DNA of 64,000 nt. Origin: Luteibacter sp. 9135 (GTDB taxonomy: Bacteria > Pseudomonadota > Gammaproteobacteria > Xanthomonadales > Rhodanobacteraceae). A program made the translations under genes and the position numbers. Location: NCBI RefSeq assembly GCF_000745005.1, contig NZ_JQNB01000001.1:1-64000 (forward strand). The letters are read 5' to 3'. Shown piece after piece: positions 17,321 through 24,729 of the stretch; within the stretch, counting starts at the first letter, position 1; every line of letters starts with the position of its first letter. The notes beneath the pieces were generated by a model that saw only the letters and a list, made by a program, of their open reading frames with translations, ran no database searches and had not been told where the DNA came from.

Positions 17321-18247
17321 ATGTCACAACGTCTGCGCCACCTGACCACCCTCGAGAACCTGCCACGCGAGACGATCGAGCGCCTGCTCGACCGCGCCAA
17401 CAGCATGCGCGAAGCCACGGCGCACGGTACGCGCCACCTGGGGCTGCTCGATGGCCGAACGGTGCTGAACCTGTTCTTCGAGCCCTCCACGCGCACGCGC
17501 ACCTCGTTCGAACTGGCGGCCCGCCGGCTGGGTGCCGACGTCGTCAACTTCGACATCGGCCTTTCCTCGACCACCAAGGGCGAGGAACTGTTCGACACGC
17601 TGCACACGCTGGAAGCGATGCACCTGGACACCATCATCGTTCGGCACAAGGTGTCCGGCACCCCCGATGAGCTGGTGCGCCACGCCATGAGCGGCGTGGC
17701 GGTGGTCAACGCCGGCGACGGCAACCGCGCGCATCCCACCCAGGGCCTGCTGGATGCGCTCACCATCCGTAACCACCATCCGGATTTCCGCAAGCTGCGC
17801 CTGGTCATCTGCGGCGACGTGCGCCATTCCCGCGTCGCGCGCTCGGACATCCACGCCTTTGCCGCGCTGGGCGCGAAGGACATCCGCATCGTCGGGCCGT
17901 CCTCGCTCATGCCGCCCGAAGGCGAATTGTCGGGCGTCAGCTATGTCGAGGATTTCGACGAGGCGATCGAAGGCGCCCACGCCGTGATCATGCTGCGCCT
18001 GCAGAAGGAGCGCATGGCCGCCACCGACCTTCCTGACGAGGCCGCCTATTTCGAGCGGTTCGGCCTCGACACCCGGCGCCTCGCGCGCGCCGCCAAGGGC
18101 TGCCTGGTCATGCATCCCGGCCCGATCAACCGAGGTATCGAGATCGCCCCGGACGTCGCCGACGGCGCCCAGTCGCGTATCCTCGAGCAGGTGGGCAACG
18201 GGGTGTTCGTGCGCATGGCCGTGCTCGCCGAGGTCATGGGGCGCTGA
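17321..18247 (+). CDS. pyrB: Aspartate carbamoyltransferase catalytic subunit
   Basis: A 308-residue enzyme that condenses carbamoyl phosphate with aspartate in pyrimidine synthesis. The carbamoyl-phosphate loop FFEPSTRTRTSFE lies near residue 50-62. Also seen are NAGDGNRAHPTQGLLD near 130, GDVRHSRVARS near 167, the LRLQKERM loop, and HPGPINRGIEI near 265. No pyrI regulatory subunit is adjacent; a pyrC-like partner gene is also not here. No attenuator is evident in the 45-base gap after ruvX. Confidence 0.95.
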   Translation: MSQRLRHLTTLENLPRETIERLLDRANSMREATAHGTRHLGLLDGRTVLNLFFEPSTRTRTSFELAARRLGADVVNFDIGLSSTTKGEELFDTLHTLEAMHLDTIIVRHKVSGTPDELVRHAMSGVAVVNAGDGNRAHPTQGLLDALTIRNHHPDFRKLRLVICGDVRHSRVARSDIHAFAALGAKDIRIVGPSSLMPPEGELSGVSYVEDFDEAIEGAHAVIMLRLQKERMAATDLPDEAAYFERFGLDTRRLARAAKGCLVMHPGPINRGIEIAPDVADGAQSRILEQVGNGVFVRMAVLAEVMGR

Positions 18248-18317
18248 ATACGCCCCCTTCGCGCGGACGCATTCCGGCATAATGGTCCCACCTAGGGATC
18301 AAACAACGGGATACAAG

Positions 18318-20066
18318 ATGCGACCGACGAAGCGACTTCTCGCGCTCGGCGTCGCCAGCGTGCTGCTGGCGGCCTGCGGCCACAAGGATAAGGATGCCCC
18401 GCTGGCCTTCGTGCCGGCCGATACGCCGTACGTGGTGGCCAGCCTCGACAAGCTCGACGACGACGCCTACGAGGCCATGCTGGCCCAGGCCAACAGCGAA
18501 CTGCCCGGCCAGGTCGCACAGATGAAGGCCTTTGCGCAGGACCTCGACACCAAGGGCAACGCCGATGGCGCCCGCCTGGTCCGTGCCCTCGCCGCGGAAT
18601 TCGACGGCAAGACCGCCGAGGCCGCCCTGAAAAACATGGGCCTGGACGCCAAGAACGGCACCGCGTTCTACGGCCTGGGCCTGGCCCCGGTCGTGCGCGT
18701 GACGCTGGCCGACAACGCCGCGTGGGATGCCTTCGTGGGCCGCCTCGAAACGGCCTACGGCAAGAAGCTGGAGACCGCCGACGCGGGCGGCCAGTCGTAT
18801 CGCCATGTCGCCCTGTCCGATTCGGGCGTGCAGCTGGTCATCGCCACCGTGGGCAAGCAGGCCGTGGTCTCGCTGCTGCCGGTCGACGCCGCCCAGCCGC
18901 TGGTCCGCCAGGCGCTCGGCGCCGACCGCCCGGAAAAGAGCATCCAGGAAGACGGACGCCTGGCCGATCTGGCCAAGGCCAAGGGTTACAAGGATTACGC
19001 CGTCGGCCAGGTCGACCTGACCCGCCTGCTGCCGCTGATCGCCACCGGTAAGGATCCGCTCTTCGCGACCTTCCTCAAGCACCAGTCGGCCAAGTCCGGC
19101 GAGCCGGTGCCGGCCCTGCCGCCCAGCTGCCAGACGGAAGCCACGCGTATCGCCGCGCGGGTGCCATCCGTCAGCTTCGGCTACACCAAGCTCGACCTGC
19201 ACCACCAGGACCAGCGTGTCGACATCGCTCTGGCCGACGACATCACCAAGGCGTTCTCCGGCCTCAAGGTCGAAGTCCCGGGCCTGGGCAGCGACGCGAA
19301 GGGTCCGTTCGACATCAGCCTCGCACTGCCGGTCGAACAGCTGCGCACGTTCTTCACCGCCCAGGCGGAAGCCGTGGCAGCCAAGCCGTTCGAGTGCCCG
19401 GCCTTCGCCAGCATGAACGACAGCTTCGCCAAGATGGGCTCGACCATGCAGCAGGCGGCCATTCCGCCCATCGGCGACCTCCGCGGCCTGCGTCTGGTCA
19501 TCGATTCGTTCAAGCCCGCGGCCAGCGCGCAGCAGATGCCGCAGATCACCGGTCGCGTGGTTATCGCCACGCGCAACCCGGCGGGCCTGCTCGCCATGGG
19601 TCAGGCGATGCTGGGCGGCGACTTCAAGCTGGCCGGCGACGGCAAGCCGGTCGCCCTGCCGCCGAACATCAGCGGCATGCTGGGCATGCCCGGCTGGGCA
19701 GCGATGAACGGCCAGGCGATCGCCGTCGGCGTGGGCGCCGGTGAAGACGCCCAGCTGGACGACGTGCTCATGGGCAGCACCGGCGACGCCGGTCGCGTGT
19801 CTCGCCTGCACCTCAATGGCGACATGTATCGCTCCTGGGTCGACGTGATGGCGGACAAGGCTAAGTCCTACGCCAGCGCGATGACCGAAGCCGCGGGTGC
19901 CGACGGCGCGCCGGACGACCAGGCCACCACGGCCGCTACGGCGCAGCGTTCCAATGCGCAGTTCGACGCGATGAAGGCCCAGGCCGCCCGCGTCGTGCAG
20001 GTGTCCGGCGAGTCGCACGTCGACGAGAAGGGCCTCGTGATCTCGGGATCGGTGGAATACAAATAA
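18318..20066 (+). CDS. Large lipoprotein of unknown function
   Basis: A 582-residue lipoprotein: MRPTKRLLALGVASVLLAAC gives a lipobox with Cys 20. The mature chain starts with KDKDAPLAFVPADTPYVVASL, a pattern seen in a Xanthomonadaceae family of large lipoproteins without assigned function. Only one further Cys pair is obvious (PPSCQTEA and PFECPAF, near 273 and 360). It is rich in Ala and Lys, with no repeats and no catalytic motif that I recognise. The upstream gap has a CATAAT-like -10 hexamer near 18279. A strong terminator follows at 20100. Confidence 0.82.
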   Translation: MRPTKRLLALGVASVLLAACGHKDKDAPLAFVPADTPYVVASLDKLDDDAYEAMLAQANSELPGQVAQMKAFAQDLDTKGNADGARLVRALAAEFDGKTAEAALKNMGLDAKNGTAFYGLGLAPVVRVTLADNAAWDAFVGRLETAYGKKLETADAGGQSYRHVALSDSGVQLVIATVGKQAVVSLLPVDAAQPLVRQALGADRPEKSIQEDGRLADLAKAKGYKDYAVGQVDLTRLLPLIATGKDPLFATFLKHQSAKSGEPVPALPPSCQTEATRIAARVPSVSFGYTKLDLHHQDQRVDIALADDITKAFSGLKVEVPGLGSDAKGPFDISLALPVEQLRTFFTAQAEAVAAKPFECPAFASMNDSFAKMGSTMQQAAIPPIGDLRGLRLVIDSFKPAASAQQMPQITGRVVIATRNPAGLLAMGQAMLGGDFKLAGDGKPVALPPNISGMLGMPGWAAMNGQAIAVGVGAGEDAQLDDVLMGSTGDAGRVSRLHLNGDMYRSWVDVMADKAKSYASAMTEAAGADGAPDDQATTAATAQRSNAQFDAMKAQAARVVQVSGESHVDEKGLVISGSVEYK

Positions 20067-20099
20067 GCCGATCCATACGTGTCATGTGGTTGAAACAGG

Positions 20100-20129
20100 A
20101 AAGGCGGCCCTCGGGTCGCCTTTCTTTTT
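20100..20129 (+). terminator. Intrinsic terminator after the lipoprotein gene
   Basis: AAAGGCG-GCCC-TC-GGGT-CGCCTTT forms an 11-bp stem with one G-T pair, followed by TTTCTTTTT. It lies about 33 bases after the stop. Confidence 0.85.
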
Positions 20130-20296
20130 GCGCGCTGCACGAACCCGGCGTCTACCCGTGCAAGAAACTGAACGGCTGGGATTTGCACGCACGAATCGTT
20201 CACGGATGCGCTGTTTCCATAGGCCCCGCGACACGGCAGCCACAGTGCGCGGCGCCGTCGCCAGACCCACAACAGATTTCAGATAAGGAGTTCACC

Positions 20297-20671
20297 ATGA
20301 ACCATTCCAACCTCCGCAAGGCCCTGTTCGCCGCCGCCCTCGTTGCCGGTCTCGGCACGGTCCCGTTCGCCCAGGTGAATGCACAGGACTCCGCGGCCGC
20401 CATGAGCAAGGGCGACAACCAGACGGTTGCCGGCAAGGCTGACGACACCTGGATCACCACCAAGGTGAAGTCCGAGTTCGCTGCCAACAAGATGGTCAAG
20501 GCGACCGATATCTCGGTCAGCACCACCGAAGGCGTCGTTACCCTGACCGGCTCGGTCGCTACTGCCAAGGAAAAGAGCCACGCTGTCGCGATTGCCAAGA
20601 AGATCAAGGGCGTGAAGAGCGTGGACGCCAGCGGCGTGACGGTGTCGGCCGCGGCTGCCGCTTCCAACTAA
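20297..20671 (+). CDS. BON-domain periplasmic protein (OsmY-like)
   Basis: A 124-residue exported protein. The signal peptide covers about 1-30 (ALFAAALVAGLGTVPFAQVNA). One BON domain follows (about 46-115): DDTWITTKVKSEFAANKMVK, ISVSTTEGVVTLTGSVAT, KGVKSVDASGVTV. BON domains bind phospholipid, and OsmY-type proteins are induced by envelope or osmotic stress. This copy has one domain against two in OsmY. AAGGAG lies seven bases before ATG 20297. Its natural terminator was split by an insertion sequence (see the stems at 20694 and 23422). Confidence 0.88.
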   Translation: MNHSNLRKALFAAALVAGLGTVPFAQVNAQDSAAAMSKGDNQTVAGKADDTWITTKVKSEFAANKMVKATDISVSTTEGVVTLTGSVATAKEKSHAVAIAKKIKGVKSVDASGVTVSAAAAASN

Positions 20672-20693
20672 GCGTTGGTGATGGTGGTATGAG

Positions 20694-20703
20694 AAAGGGA
20701 GCC
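20694..20703 (+). terminator. Left half-stem of a terminator split by an IS
   Basis: AAAGGGAGCC is the exact complement of GGCTCCCTTT at 23422-23431, which is followed by more T residues. With the inserted element removed, and one copy of GTTG kept as loop, the two halves make a perfect 10-bp terminator for the BON-domain gene. Confidence 0.75.
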
Positions 20704-20741
20704 GTTGCAGCCTGTGTCAAAACTGGTTGCTGCAGCTCAAG

Positions 20742-20774
20742 GAGGCGCCCCTCGCAAGAGGGGCGCCTTTTTCT
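20742..20774 (+). terminator. Intrinsic terminator just inside the left end of the IS1182-like element
   Basis: AGGCGCCCCT-CGCA-AGAGGGGCGCCT forms a strong GC stem followed by TTTTCTTT. It can stop transcription entering from the BON gene side, so it may replace the terminator that the element split. Confidence 0.85.
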
Positions 20775-20992
20775 TTGGGCGAGTAAAGAGTGAGCGATTA
20801 GCCCGGCTGCAGTTGCCGGATGAGCTGGCCGCGCCCCAGCAGGCTGCTTAAGCGCTTCAGATTAAAGGCCATCACCGCGATGGCCATCTCCGAGGCGGCG
20901 CCCCGGGTTCCTCGCAGCAGGAAGCGAGGCAAACCAAAGATCCGGTATTTCAGTTCCGCAAACGGTCGCTCCACGGTGCAACGCCGCAGGCG

Positions 20993-20995
20993 CAT
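20993..20995. repeat. 3-bp target duplication CAT, left of the IS3 element
   Basis: CAT here and at 22231-22233 flank the IS3-family element directly. It is the ATG codon of the interrupted transposase read on the minus strand. Confidence 0.8.
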
Positions 20996-21055
20996 TGAGG
21001 TGGTCTAATCTTTCTGGACAGTCCGATAGGATTCACAGGCAGAAGGAGGTGAGCT

Positions 21056-21355
21056 ATGGGACGTAAAGAGATATCGCAATCGCAGCGAGACGACGCCGTG
21101 CATCTGGTGGTGGCCGAGGGGCATACGGTACGACAGGTATGCCAGCTGATGGATGTAGGCCCGACAGCGTTGAGGCGCTGGCTGGCGATACATGAAGAGG
21201 CTAAGTCGACCGGGGTTCATGCCCCCACGGCGGCGGATGATCGGCGGCGTATCGTCGAGCTTGAGTCGCAGGTACTTCAGCTAAAGGAGGAGCGCGAACT
21301 TTTAAAAAAATCCATCGCCTTCTTCGTTCGGGAGAGCGATCGCCCACGGCGGTGA
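21056..21355 (+). CDS. IS3-family OrfA (DNA-binding part of transposase)
   Basis: A 99-residue protein with a helix-turn-helix (DDAVHLVVAEGHTVRQVCQLMDVGPTALRRWL, about 11-42) and a leucine-zipper-like tail (RIVELESQVLQLKEERELLKKS). It recognises the element's ends. AGGAGGTGAG lies just upstream of ATG 21056. A run of seven A residues (21304-21310) near its 3' end is a likely -1 frameshift site leading into orfB. Confidence 0.9.
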   Translation: MGRKEISQSQRDDAVHLVVAEGHTVRQVCQLMDVGPTALRRWLAIHEEAKSTGVHAPTAADDRRRIVELESQVLQLKEERELLKKSIAFFVRESDRPRR

Positions 21356-22194
21356 TCGACGAGCTGAAGGAGGCCTACCCGGTATCGCGGCTGTGCGAGG
21401 CGATGGAATACCCCCGTAGCAGCTATTACGCCAAGCGGGCAGAAGAGGTACAGCCGGCGGTTGCCGATCCGGCGCTAGTAGCGAGGGTCAAGCAGATTCA
21501 TCGCCAGAGCCGAGGCAGTTACGGCACCCGTCGCATGGCGGCTGAGTTGGGTCGCCAAGGCATGCCGACAGGGCGATATCGGGCGCGCACGTTGATGAGG
21601 CAGGCCGGTCTATGGGCCGAGCGGGTGCGTCGGCACGTGTACCGGACGGCGAGCAAGGCGGCTGTGCCGGCCCCCAACCGCCTCGAACGGCAATTCAACG
21701 TCGCCCGGCCCGACCAGGTTTGGGTCGGTGACATTACCTTTGTGCCTACCCGACAGGGTTGGCTCTATCTGGCCGTTGTCGTGGATCTTTATGCACGCCG
21801 GATCGTGGGCTGGGCCTTTTCAACCCGGCCGAATGCACAGCTGGCCGTTGCCGCCCTGGACATGGCAATCAGAGAGAGGAAACCGTCGGGGAATCTCATG
21901 TTCCACTCCGATCAAGGTGCGCAGTACAACAGTTTTGACTTTCTCGGACGCCTCAAGGCCCTGGGGATTACCCAAAGTATGAGCAGGCGCGGCAACTGTT
22001 GGGATAACGCGGTTGCCGAGCGCGTCTTCGCCACGTTGAAAACCGAATGGGCGACATCGACTTACAGCAACCGCGATGAAGCCCAAAGCGACATCACTGT
22101 TTTCTTGACGTCGTACTACAACTACCGGCGCCTACATGCGGCCAACGGGCAGGTGCCGCCAGCCATTTACGAGATGATGGCGGCCCGGAAATAA
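21352..22194 (+). CDS. IS3-family OrfB (rve integrase domain)
   Basis: A 280-residue catalytic part of the transposase. It has an HTH_21-type N-terminal region (QIHRQSRGSYGTRRMAAEL) and an rve core with the DDE triad: Asp in VWVGDITFVPT, Asp in MFHSDQGAQYNS, Glu in NCWDNAVAERVFATLK. The frame given starts at GTG 21352. The OrfB frame is open upstream to the A7 run at 21304, so the working product is probably an OrfAB fusion made by -1 frameshifting. Confidence 0.9.
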   Translation: MIDELKEAYPVSRLCEAMEYPRSSYYAKRAEEVQPAVADPALVARVKQIHRQSRGSYGTRRMAAELGRQGMPTGRYRARTLMRQAGLWAERVRRHVYRTASKAAVPAPNRLERQFNVARPDQVWVGDITFVPTRQGWLYLAVVVDLYARRIVGWAFSTRPNAQLAVAALDMAIRERKPSGNLMFHSDQGAQYNSFDFLGRLKALGITQSMSRRGNCWDNAVAERVFATLKTEWATSTYSNRDEAQSDITVFLTSYYNYRRLHAANGQVPPAIYEMMAARK

Positions 22195-22230
22195 CGCCTA
22201 TCGGGTGTCCAGAAATACTTGACCACGACA

Positions 22231-22233
22231 CAT
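22231..22233. repeat. 3-bp target duplication CAT, right of the IS3 element
   Basis: Partner of CAT at 20993-20995. Confidence 0.8.
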
Positions 22234-23336
22234 CGCTTCCGGCGTCGCTCTGGCATGCATGCGGTCCAGGACGTCGTCGTCCATGTGCCGGGTCACGATG
22301 CGCCATCGGCCGTCGTGCACTGGCCCTTGAGGGCGCAGGCTCCGCACGCCGCCACAGGCGCGGCATAGTGGACTGAGCGAGTGGCACGGTGGACTTGTTT
22401 GCGGACCAGTGTCGCGCCACCTGGGCATTGCATGACGTCCTGATCGACGTCGTAGATGAAGGCGCGACGGTCCATTAAGGTGCCATCGCCCTGGTTATTG
22501 ACCGAGCGATTGGCCGGTACGTGCACCACCAGGTTTTGCTCTTCGCACGCTCTGGCCTGCTCACCGTTGGAGTAGCCGGCGTCGGCCACGATGTTCAACG
22601 TCTGCGTGCCCAGCACCTCGCGCGCCTTGGTCGCCATCGGTAGCAGTTGGCGGTTGTCGCCCGCGGCCGTGGTCACCTCGTGCGCCACGATCAGGCCCGT
22701 CGTCGCTTCGACGGCCGTTTGCACGTTATACGCGGGGATCTTGCCCTCGTTGGGGCTACGCATGAAGTGCGCTTCTGGCTCCGGATGCGCCGCGACTGCC
22801 GATGACTCCGCCGCGTCCGCTGCATCCAGCTCGCCGAGGTATCGGGCCAGTGCATCGCGGGCCGCCACGCTACGCTTGCTGCTCACGGCACGGAACTTCG
22901 AGCCATCGATCGCGACCCAGTCGCCTTGCAACAAGGCCTGGGCCTTCGCCCACTGGATCAGGGTCGCCCCCGCCCCCGCCACCGCCTCCCCATGCAGGCG
23001 CCGAAACTCGGCAATGACCTTGTGGTCGGGCACCAACCGGCCCAGCAACCACATCAACTCGATGTTGCGGCCGCACTCGGTCTCCAGTCGCCGCGACGAA
23101 CGGATCTGCTGCAGATAGCCGTACAGATAAAGACGAAGCAGGTCGCCGGGATCGTATCCCGGCCGCCCCGTGGCGGCCGGGCGGCTACGGGCAAAGCCCA
23201 GCGCCTGAAGATCCAGGCCGCTTACGAAGGCATCGATGACCCGGCAGGCGTGGTCCGCCGGCAACAGATCATCCAGGCTCAACGGAAACAGCGCGCTCTG
23301 ACCGCGACCTTCGCCGGTGATGTGGCCCATAAAGAA

Positions 23337-23367
23337 AATGCCCTCGGGGTCTCCGAGGGCATTTTTA
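23337..23367. terminator. Intrinsic terminator just inside the right end of the IS1182-like element
   Basis: AAAATGCCCTCGG-GGTCT-CCGAGGGCATTTTT is a perfect 13-bp stem with A and T runs on either side, so it can work on both strands. It insulates the transposase start from outside transcription. Confidence 0.85.
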
Positions 23368-23421
23368 CTTGCAGCCGCTTCAGCGTCTACGTGTCAGGTG
23401 AGTTTTGACACAGGCTGGTTG

Positions 23422-23435
23422 GGCTCCCTTTTTTT
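23422..23435 (+). terminator. Right half-stem and T-run of the split terminator
   Basis: GGCTCCCTTT followed by further T residues; complementary to AAAGGGAGCC at 20694-20703. Originally these two halves enclosed a GTTG loop. Confidence 0.75.
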
Positions 23436-23457
23436 CGCCCACATCGTGGGCTCCTAC
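23434..23457. repeat. REP palindrome between the IS and pilU
   Basis: TTCGCCCACATCGTGGG followed by CTCCTAC; same family as the copies near 15.7 kb and 42.8 kb. Confidence 0.7.
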
Positions 23458-23475
23458 ACACGCATGCATGCGTGT
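23458..23475. repeat. Perfect 18-bp palindrome
   Basis: ACACGCATGCATGCGTGT, perfectly self-complementary, between the REP and the 3' end of pilU. No function assigned. Confidence 0.7.
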
Positions 23476-23491
23476 TGCCAAGCCACGGGGG

Positions 23492-24655
23492 TCAGCGGCT
23501 GAGCATGCCGCCAAAGGTCTGTTTGTCGTGGGAGGTGTCGATCTCGACGCCTTCCAAGCCCTGCGAAAGGGTGTGCGCATCACCGCCCTGGGCGAGCTTG
23601 ATCCGCAGGCGCACCTCGTTCGAGCTGTCCGCGTGGCGCAGCGCGTCCTCGTAGGAAATCTCGCCGGCGTGGTACAGCTCCACCAGGCTCTGGTCGAACG
23701 TGCGCATGCCCAGCTGATTGGAGTCGCGCATCAGTTCCTTGAGCTTGTGCACCTCGCCCTGGCGGATATAGTCCTGCGCAAGCGGCGTGCCCAGCAGCAC
23801 TTCCACCGCGACGCGACGCGCCTTGCCGTCGGGCGTAGGAATGAGCTGCTGCGCCACGATGCCCTTCAGGTTCAACGACAGGTCCATGAACAGCGCGCTG
23901 CGGCGGTCCTCCGGGAAGAAATGGAGGATACGATCCAGCGCCTGGTTGGCGTTGTTGGCGTGCAGGGTGCACAGGCACAGATGCCCGGTTTCCGAGAAGT
24001 TGATGGCATGCTCCATCGTCTCGCGGGTACGCACCTCGCCGATCATGATCACGTCGGGTGCCTGGCGCAGCGTGTTCTTCAGCGCGTTCTCCCAGCTGTC
24101 GGTATCGATACCGAGTTCGCGCTGGGTGATGATGCAGCCTTCGTGCCTGTGCACGTATTCGATCGGGTCCTCGATCGTGATGATGTGGCCCGTGGAGTTC
24201 TGGTTGCGGTAGCCGATCATCGAGGCCATCGAGGTCGACTTGCCCGTACCGGTGCCGCCGACGAAGATGATGATGCCGCGCTTGGTCATCGCCAGCTGCT
24301 TGACGATCGGCGGCAGGTTCAACTCTTCCGGCGTGGGAATCTTCGACTCGATCCGGCGCAGCACCATGCCGACGCAGTTGCGCTGGTAGAAACACGATAC
24401 GCGGAACCGGCCCACGCCCGACGCGCTGATGGCGAACTGGCACTCGTGGGTCTTTTCGAATTCCTGGCGCTGCGCCGGCGTCATTACATTGAGCACCATG
24501 TCGCGCGCCTGCTGCGCGGAAAGTGGGCTCTGCGTGATCGGTACGATGCGGCCCTGCACCTTCATGGAGGGCGCGACGCCGGCGGTGATGAACAGGTCGG
24601 AGGCCTGCTTGTGCACCATCAGCTTCAGGAAGGAGGTGAAATCGAAATCGCTCAT
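23492..24655 (-). CDS. pilU: PilU, type IV pilus retraction ATPase
   Basis: A 387-residue secretion-type ATPase. Walker A is GGTGTGKS (133-140), followed by the Asp box IIDPI-type IITIEDPIEY, the Walker B region VIMIGEVRTRE, and His boxes around CTLHANNANQALDR. It ends in a PilU-type extended C-terminus (after SYEDALRHADSSNE). PilU assists PilT in pilus retraction and twitching. ATG 24655 begins MSDFDFTSFL; the longer frame is not conserved in type. It lies 74 bases downstream of pilT, and the pair is probably co-transcribed. Confidence 0.95.
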   Translation of the reverse strand: MSDFDFTSFLKLMVHKQASDLFITAGVAPSMKVQGRIVPITQSPLSAQQARDMVLNVMTPAQRQEFEKTHECQFAISASGVGRFRVSCFYQRNCVGMVLRRIESKIPTPEELNLPPIVKQLAMTKRGIIIFVGGTGTGKSTSMASMIGYRNQNSTGHIITIEDPIEYVHRHEGCIITQRELGIDTDSWENALKNTLRQAPDVIMIGEVRTRETMEHAINFSETGHLCLCTLHANNANQALDRILHFFPEDRRSALFMDLSLNLKGIVAQQLIPTPDGKARRVAVEVLLGTPLAQDYIRQGEVHKLKELMRDSNQLGMRTFDQSLVELYHAGEISYEDALRHADSSNEVRLRIKLAQGGDAHTLSQGLEGVEIDTSHDKQTFGGMLSR

Positions 24656-24729
24656 GACGGTCTGGTCCCCGTGTGCCGGACCGGGCCGGCGCCCCACGGG
24701 CGATCATATACCCGGGGCGCGGCGCGCCG

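Larger units (their letters stand above)
20996..22230 (+). mobile_element. IS3-family insertion sequence (1235 bp)
   Basis: The ends are imperfect inverted repeats beginning TG and ending CA: TGAGGTGGTCTAATCTTTCT at left, and the complement of TGTCGTGGTCAAGTATTTCT at right, followed by shared CTGGACA and CCGATAGG blocks. It carries orfA and orfB in -1 relation, as in the IS3 family. The CAT duplication on both sides matches the 3-bp target size of many IS3 members. Both ORFs look intact, so it may still be active. Confidence 0.9.
20798..23330 (-). pseudogene. IS1182-family transposase, interrupted and frameshifted
   Basis: The N-terminal part runs from ATG 23330 (MGHITGEGRGQSALFPLSLD) and goes out of frame near 22295-22305 at ACTTADGAS. 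The reading continues in another frame as RWRIVTRHMDDDVLDRMHARATPEAM up to the IS3 insertion at 22231. It resumes at 20995 as MRLRRCTVERPFAELKYR and ends at 20798. The DDE triad is still present: Asp in VAIDGSKF, Asp in IVADAGYSNG, Glu in VERPFAELKY. There are two lesions, one frameshift and one insertion. Removing the IS3 element and one CAT repeat rejoins the halves in frame. Confidence 0.85.
20708..23417 (-). mobile_element. IS1182-family element, split by a nested IS3-family element
   Basis: The ends are a perfect 17-bp inverted repeat, CAGCCTGTGTCAAAACT at 20708-20724 and its complement at 23401-23417, flanked by GTTG direct repeats (20704-20707 and 23418-23421). Without the inner element it is about 1.47 kb, with one transposase gene on the minus strand. 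Intrinsic terminators lie just inside both ends (20742-20774 and 23337-23367). The target was the loop of an intrinsic terminator. The transposase is broken, so the copy is not autonomous. Confidence 0.85.
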
